From NCBI GenBank assembly GCA_028679035.1, contig JAJRCL010000090.1:1-6575 (forward strand): a stretch of 6,575 nucleotides of DNA, read 5' to 3'. This document shows positions 5,377 through 6,575 of this stretch, piece by piece. The number at the start of each line of letters is the position of its first letter. Position 1 is the stretch's first letter. Source of the DNA: Methanomicrobiales archaeon (lineage in GTDB: Archaea; Halobacteriota; Methanomicrobia; Methanomicrobiales; JACTUA01). A program made the translations under genes and the position numbers. The notes under the pieces are model-generated. The model ran no database searches and was not told the DNA's origin. It worked only from the letters and a program-made list of their open reading frames with translations.

Positions 5377-5748
5377 CTATCCTACCCGGATCTCTTTTTT
5401 CCCGCTCCACAGGCCATGAAGGTTGCAGTATTCCATGGCATGGAATACGCCACCTTTTTGTAATTTTACCCGGACAATGACTTCTGGCTGGGCATAGACA
5501 GGAGTAAGGGAAAACCCGCCGATCTGGACCGGGTTGAATGCCCGTCCGTCTTCAGCGAAGAACACCTTGATCCAGCGGATCGAGTGTTCCACGGTGTTGG
5601 GGTGGGGTCCGACGGTAATTTTCACGTCGAATGATTCATCCGCCCTGACCTGTGCGGGAGCTTCGATCTTCGGTGTGTGCCCTTCCCGTTTTGCGAGCGC
5701 CTCGCCGGCGGCCGCATCAAAAGTATAGATAAGGTTTCCAAGGTCCAT
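5377..5748 (-). CDS. sor: Class II superoxide reductase (neelaredoxin type)
   Basis: A 123-residue cytosolic enzyme that reduces superoxide to hydrogen peroxide with electrons from rubredoxin-like donors, without making oxygen. It is a standard defence in anaerobic archaea. The Fe(His)4Cys centre is complete: H24 in REGHTP, H49 and H55 in GPHPNTVEHSIRWI, and C108 and H111 in EYCNLHGLW. The length fits class II, which lacks the N-terminal desulforedoxin domain and its second iron; no CxxC is present near the N-terminus. One oddity is that the usual E-K-H-x-P reads E22-G23-H24-T-P26. The Glu that binds the oxidised iron is kept, but the neighbouring Lys is Gly. The ATG at 5748 has AAGGT 6 nt upstream. 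The gene is monocistronic, with its own promoter and terminator. Confidence 0.93.
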   Translation of the reverse strand: MDLGNLIYTFDAAAGEALAKREGHTPKIEAPAQVRADESFDVKITVGPHPNTVEHSIRWIKVFFAEDGRAFNPVQIGGFSLTPVYAQPEVIVRVKLQKGGVFHAMEYCNLHGLWSGKKEIRVG

Positions 5749-5780
5749 GGTGATACCTTAACAGCACCACAGGATTTCGT

Positions 5781-5790
5781 TTATTTAAGA
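5781..5790 (-). promoter_or_regulatory. TATA-type promoter of the superoxide reductase gene
   Basis: The minus strand reads TCTTAAATAA (5790-5781). Its centre lies about 37 nt upstream of the ATG at 5748, which would put the transcription start near 5760. That leaves a short leader containing the AAGGT ribosome site. Confidence 0.5.
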
Positions 5791-5892
5791 CTATCTTTTC
5801 CTGCCAGGACTCTTTGAGAAAAACGTCCGTGCGCTGAACATTTTCTGCACGATAAGCCTAATACAATGCGGGGGTACAAACTCCTTACTTAT

Positions 5893-6069
5893 ATGGAATT
5901 ACCCCTCGGCGAAGAGTTCGTATTCTTGTGCGCGGGCATCGTTATTGCGGTTGCGGGAGTCCTCGTGCTGCTCAATTTCCCGGGCCTGTCGATCATTGGA
6001 ATTCCTCTCATCCTCATTGGCATTGCCCTTTTCGCCATCGCATTATTCTCCGTGATCCGGAACCGGTAA
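5893..6069 (+). CDS. Small two-helix membrane protein, 58 aa
   Basis: The family is not recognised. The ATG at 5893 gives MELPLGEEFVFLCAGIVIAV, a natural short acidic N-terminus before membrane helix 1 (about 9-29). Membrane helix 2 (about 32-54, SIIGIPLILIGIALFAIALF) follows a tight NFPGL turn, and the protein ends in VIRNR. It is a hydrophobic hairpin rich in Gly, Ile and Ala that should sit fully in the membrane. An in-frame ATG at 5866 would add nine residues (MRGYKLLTY). Neither start has a clear Shine-Dalgarno site; TAATACAA at 5858-5865 could be a TATA element for a leaderless or short-leader message from 5893. It is divergent from the superoxide reductase gene and convergent with the sulfurtransferase. 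The frame and its strong hydrophobicity support coding, but the exact start is open. Confidence 0.65.
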   Translation: MELPLGEEFVFLCAGIVIAVAGVLVLLNFPGLSIIGIPLILIGIALFAIALFSVIRNR

Positions 6070-6130
6070 TGGACGCAGTGAATGCCCGACGTATATTGGG
6101 ACAACCGGGCGCTTCCTGTACGGATCCTTA

Positions 6131-6140
6131 ATAAAAAGGG
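6131..6140 (-). terminator. T-tract after the sulfurtransferase gene
   Basis: Directly after the TAA at 6143-6141 the minus strand reads CCCTTTTTAT. A five-T run is short for an archaeal terminator, so this is tentative. Confidence 0.35.
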
Positions 6141-6575
6141 TTAACGGGGGTTCTTCCCGACGACGGTTGGGTTTTCCGGGTGCATCGTCCATTCGGTGAA
6201 AGATCCCTCATAGATCTTTACCTGCGGATAACCGAGATAGAACTTGAGAAGAAGGAATTCATTGGTTGCTTCACGCCCGGTGCCGCAGCTGCAGATAACA
6301 ATTTTATCCCGCGTTACCCCGTGTTCCCTGAGGATCTTTTTGAGATCTTCGTCTGGTTTGAGCAGTTTTTTGTTCTTCTCATCCATCATCCCTTTCCACG
6401 GGAGGCTGATTGCACCGGGTATGTGCCCGGGCTTGATCCAGGGCCCCTGCCCTTCATAGAAATTCATCGGGCGTGCATCAAGAAGAATGACGTCGTCCCG
6501 GTCTTTCAGGGCAACGAATTCATTGTACTCCACATAAAATTCCCGTCGCACTTCAACGTTAAATGCCGATTCTTC
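6141..6575 (-). CDS. Rhodanese-family sulfurtransferase, C-terminal part (5' end outside window)
   Basis: This enzyme family moves sulfane sulfur from thiosulfate or mercaptopyruvate to a cysteine persulfide and then to an acceptor. The visible 144 codons form a complete rhodanese domain: LLDARP near the start, [11 protein letters not shown], the active loop [16 protein letters not shown], and YEGSFTEW near the end. The Cys directly before GTGRE (codon 6287-6285) is the expected catalytic residue; a second Cys stands two residues before it (6293-6291). A GTG at 6551 could act as a start, but the frame stays open upstream to the edge ([20 protein letters not shown]), and that sequence resembles the linker between the two domains of a thiosulfate sulfurtransferase. 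I therefore treat it as a partial gene whose first domain lies to the right. The direct acceptor is unknown. Confidence 0.88.
   Translation of the reverse strand, partial: EESAFNVEVRREFYVEYNEFVALKDRDDVILLDARPMNFYEGQGPWIKPGHIPGAISLPWKGMMDEKNKKLLKPDEDLKKILREHGVTRDKIVICSCGTGREATNEFLLLKFYLGYPQVKIYEGSFTEWTMHPENPTVVGKNPR

Noticed and set aside
6089..6096. GTATATTG, a TATA-like element after the 58-residue gene.
   Set aside because: No plus-strand gene follows it within the window, and the minus-strand sulfurtransferase occupies the downstream DNA.
1..6575. Search for CRISPR arrays, tRNA or rRNA genes, transposons and attachment sites.
   Set aside because: I saw no regularly spaced repeats, cloverleaf-like sequence, transposase motif or terminal inverted repeats.

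Overview
The window reads as chromosomal DNA of a methanogenic euryarchaeon, most likely of the order Methanomicrobiales. The support is a moderately GC-rich sequence with archaeal TATA-type promoters, some placed so close to the start codon that the transcript would be leaderless; T-tract terminators; GGAGG Shine-Dalgarno sites on internal operon genes; and gene content (archaeal PolB2-type DNA polymerase, class II superoxide reductase, cobalamin-binding radical SAM protein, rhodanese-type sulfurtransferase). The order is an inference from overall character, not from a marker gene.

Left part (1-1952, minus strand). Three genes run leftward: a TPR-like repeat protein (1044-1952), an unrecognised 268-residue protein (134-940), and the first 45 codons of a cobalamin-binding radical SAM protein (1-137) that leaves the window. 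The last two overlap by ATGA, so the unrecognised protein is probably coupled to the radical SAM enzyme.

Centre (1953-4832). A 168-bp divergent promoter region separates the repeat-protein gene from a compact plus-strand cassette of three overlapping genes: a 166-residue protein whose strand/helix order resembles a RecA-type ATPase without a P-loop, a 78-residue helical protein, and a 670-residue family B DNA polymerase of the PolB2 type. The polymerase has a broken exonuclease site and altered motifs B and C, yet keeps the two aspartates that bind the catalytic metals. The layout recalls bacterial mutasome cassettes (RecA-like accessory, small partner, specialised polymerase), and this is the most interesting system here. 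A two-helix membrane protein (4882-5268) follows; its natural N-terminus appears to lie in another frame, which suggests a single-base indel near 4925-4930.

Right part (5269-6575). A convergent terminator region precedes a minus-strand class II superoxide reductase (5377-5748). Divergent from it is a 58-residue two-helix membrane protein (5893-6069). The window ends with the C-terminal part of a rhodanese-family sulfurtransferase (6141-6575, minus), whose frame stays open to the edge. Superoxide reductase and sulfurtransferase fit the oxidative-stress and sulfur chemistry of an anaerobe, but nothing shows that they are co-transcribed.
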